Origin: CAZKNF01 sp964554105
GTDB taxonomy: Bacteria; Bacteroidota; Rhodothermia; Rhodothermales; VXPQ01
DNA: 64,000 nucleotides
Reading direction: 5' to 3'
Assembly (NCBI GenBank): GCA_964554105.1
Contig: CAZKNF010000007.1
Coordinates: forward strand, 1-64,000
The position numbers were made by a program, and so were the translations under genes. The first letter of the stretch is position 1; every line of letters begins with the position of its first letter. This document shows positions 63,184 through 64,000 of this stretch, piece after piece. The notes under the pieces are model-generated. The model was given only the letters and a program-made list of their open reading frames with translations. It was not told the DNA's origin and did not search any database.

Positions 63184-63540
63184 CTAAAGACCATTCTTCA
63201 GCTCATCGCCGACGCGATCGGCGATCTGGCCAAGTACGTCGGCCTTCTCGTAGTAGCCGCTCTTGATGCGTTCCAGCAGTTCCGCTGCACGCTCCTCTGA
63301 CATCGACGGCGCGTTGTCGAGCGCGGTCCGTGCAAAGGTAAGGTCTTCGGACTTACGAGCATCGGCCAGTGCGGCGAGGGCCCGCTCCGAAATTTCGACG
63401 CGGTCGCCCGCGTCGTCTATCTGTTCGGATGACGAGCGTCCTTTGTGGGACGGATCAACCGGGGGAGTGGCACCGGCGCTGTGGTGCCGGAGAGGGTCTG
63501 TGTGGTGGGTGCCGGCGGCGCTGAGTTCCGAGATGGTCAT
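63184..63540 (-). CDS. flgM: Anti-sigma-28 factor FlgM
   Basis: 118 residues. The N-terminal half is polar and disordered-looking, rich in His, Ser and Pro. The C-terminal sigma-binding part has DRVEISERALAALADARKSE, TALDNAPSMSEERAAELLERIKSGYY and DVLGQIADR, which fit FlgM. It binds FliA until the hook is complete and is then exported. A strong sigma-28-like promoter lies 81-107 bp upstream, giving autoregulation. Confidence 0.87.
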   Translation of the reverse strand: MTISELSAAGTHHTDPLRHHSAGATPPVDPSHKGRSSSEQIDDAGDRVEISERALAALADARKSEDLTFARTALDNAPSMSEERAAELLERIKSGYYEKADVLGQIADRVGDELKNGL

Positions 63541-63620
63541 AGTTGAATCGATCTAAACGCGGCTAAAATTCTGTGAATGGGCAGCGAAGCACATCGGCAT
63601 CCGGCCACCTTTCTATGATA

Positions 63621-63647
63621 GTATCGGCAGAAGAAGTTCGAACTTAA
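63621..63647 (-). promoter_or_regulatory. Sigma-28-like promoter of flgM
   Basis: On the minus strand: TTAAGTTC (63647-63640), 11 bp, GCCGATAC (63628-63621). Consensus is TAAAGTTT-N11-GCCGATAA; spacing is exact and 13 of 16 bases match. It lies just beyond the stop of the upstream gene. Confidence 0.7.
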
Positions 63648-63664
63648 GCGATCGCGAAAATAAG

Positions 63665-64000
63665 TCAAACGCGAAGCTCGCTGTCCAAGATCTGTCTTCG
63701 CGGATCCGATCTCTGGTACGTTCGTGAGGCTCCTTTAAACCGCTCGAACTCTCCCAGCGCTTCCTGCATCTGCATCTCATGCGCCGCGAGCGTAGCCATG
63801 ATGAACTCGTGCTGCTCCTGCAGCCTGGTCCACATCTCACGCCAATCGGCGTCGATCTCCGATGGATGCTGGTACTCGCCTAGACATTCAAGGAGTGTGC
63901 CACGTTTATCCACCAACTCAAAATAACGGTCCAGATCTGCGTTTATGAGTGCTGAGGCCAGGTTTTCGCCGATATCGTAGATGTCGTCAAGTAAGGATCG
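63665..64000 (-). CDS. Possible FlgN/FliT-like flagellar chaperone (5' end outside window)
   Basis: 111 residues are visible; the frame is open to the window edge, so the start lies beyond it. The sequence is helical and polar: LDDIYDIGENLASALINADLDRYF, ELVDKRGTLLECLGEY and HEFIMATLAAHEMQMQEALGEFERF. This is the heptad style of FlgN/FliT export chaperones, and it is directly upstream of flgM, where flgN or fliT commonly sits. Similarity is too faint for a firm name. Confidence 0.5.
   Translation of the reverse strand, partial: RSLLDDIYDIGENLASALINADLDRYFELVDKRGTLLECLGEYQHPSEIDADWREMWTRLQEQHEFIMATLAAHEMQMQEALGEFERFKGASRTYQRSDPRRQILDSELRV

Noticed and set aside
1..64000. CRISPR arrays, tRNA or rRNA genes, insertion sequences and phage genes
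   Set aside because: No repeat-spacer pattern, no tRNA-like cloverleaf or rRNA segment, and no transposase or integrase motif was seen.

Overview
The window comes from a diderm (Gram-negative) bacterium of moderately high GC. The PpiD-like chaperone, the TamA/TamB pair, several lipoproteins with weak lipoboxes, and ThuA/DUF1080/PKD-type secreted proteins suggest a Bacteroidota-related lineage such as Rhodothermota or Balneolota. That placement is inferred from gene style only; no rRNA or marker-gene comparison was possible. The unusual point is that such a genome carries a nearly complete flagellar locus.

The left part (1-33.6 kb) is ordinary chromosome with short transcription units on both strands. 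In order it holds: the 3' end of a quinone oxidoreductase; a five-module secreted ThuA/sugar-dehydrogenase/PKD/cytochrome c/CBM protein; a DegP/DegQ protease; fumarase C divergent from pantothenate synthetase; PhoH; diaminopimelate epimerase; a PpiD/SurA-like foldase; and a TolB-like propeller. A translationally coupled tamA-tamB pair follows, then an atypical D-aminoacylase homologue, a DUF2238 membrane protein, a Gmad2 lipoprotein, a DUF1579-like secreted protein, a MATE exporter, a nuclease-Excalibur protein, glutamate dehydrogenase and a DUF1080 lipoprotein. The stretch ends with small membrane or stress-type genes (DoxX, VOC, YCII, GyrI-like).

The right part (33.6-61.4 kb) is one unbroken minus-strand flagellar supercluster of about 28 kb. 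In transcription order it reads flgB-flgC-orf96-fliE-fliF-fliG-fliH-fliI-fliJ-motE-like-fliK-flgD-TIGR02530-flgE-cheZ-like-motA-motB-fliL-fliM-fliN-fliO-fliP-fliQ-fliR-flhB-flhA-flhF-flhG-orf86-fliA. The order closely follows the spirochaete flgB superoperon, except that a CheZ-like protein occupies the flbD position between flgE and motA. Upstream and divergent lies a sigma-54 response regulator, followed by flgM and a possible FlgN/FliT-like chaperone cut by the window edge. Filament genes, rod genes flgF/flgG and ring genes flgA/flgH/flgI are not in this window.

The sequence gives a readable regulatory scheme. A good sigma-54 (-24/-12) element precedes flgB, next to its likely activator. 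Two sigma-28-like elements precede flgM and the cheZ-like/motAB part. fliA and flgM supply the sigma-28/anti-sigma pair. FliM keeps the CheY-binding peptide and the CheZ-like protein keeps a D-x3-Q catalytic pattern, so switching is probably CheY-controlled. FlhF has lost most of its GTPase motifs and FlhG lacks the N-terminal FlhF-activating helix, which suggests a remodelled flagellar placement pair.

One technical caution: flhG is split by a 100-N scaffold gap whose two edges carry the same 55 bp. Collapsing that overlap restores an intact frame, so the gap is almost certainly an assembly artefact.
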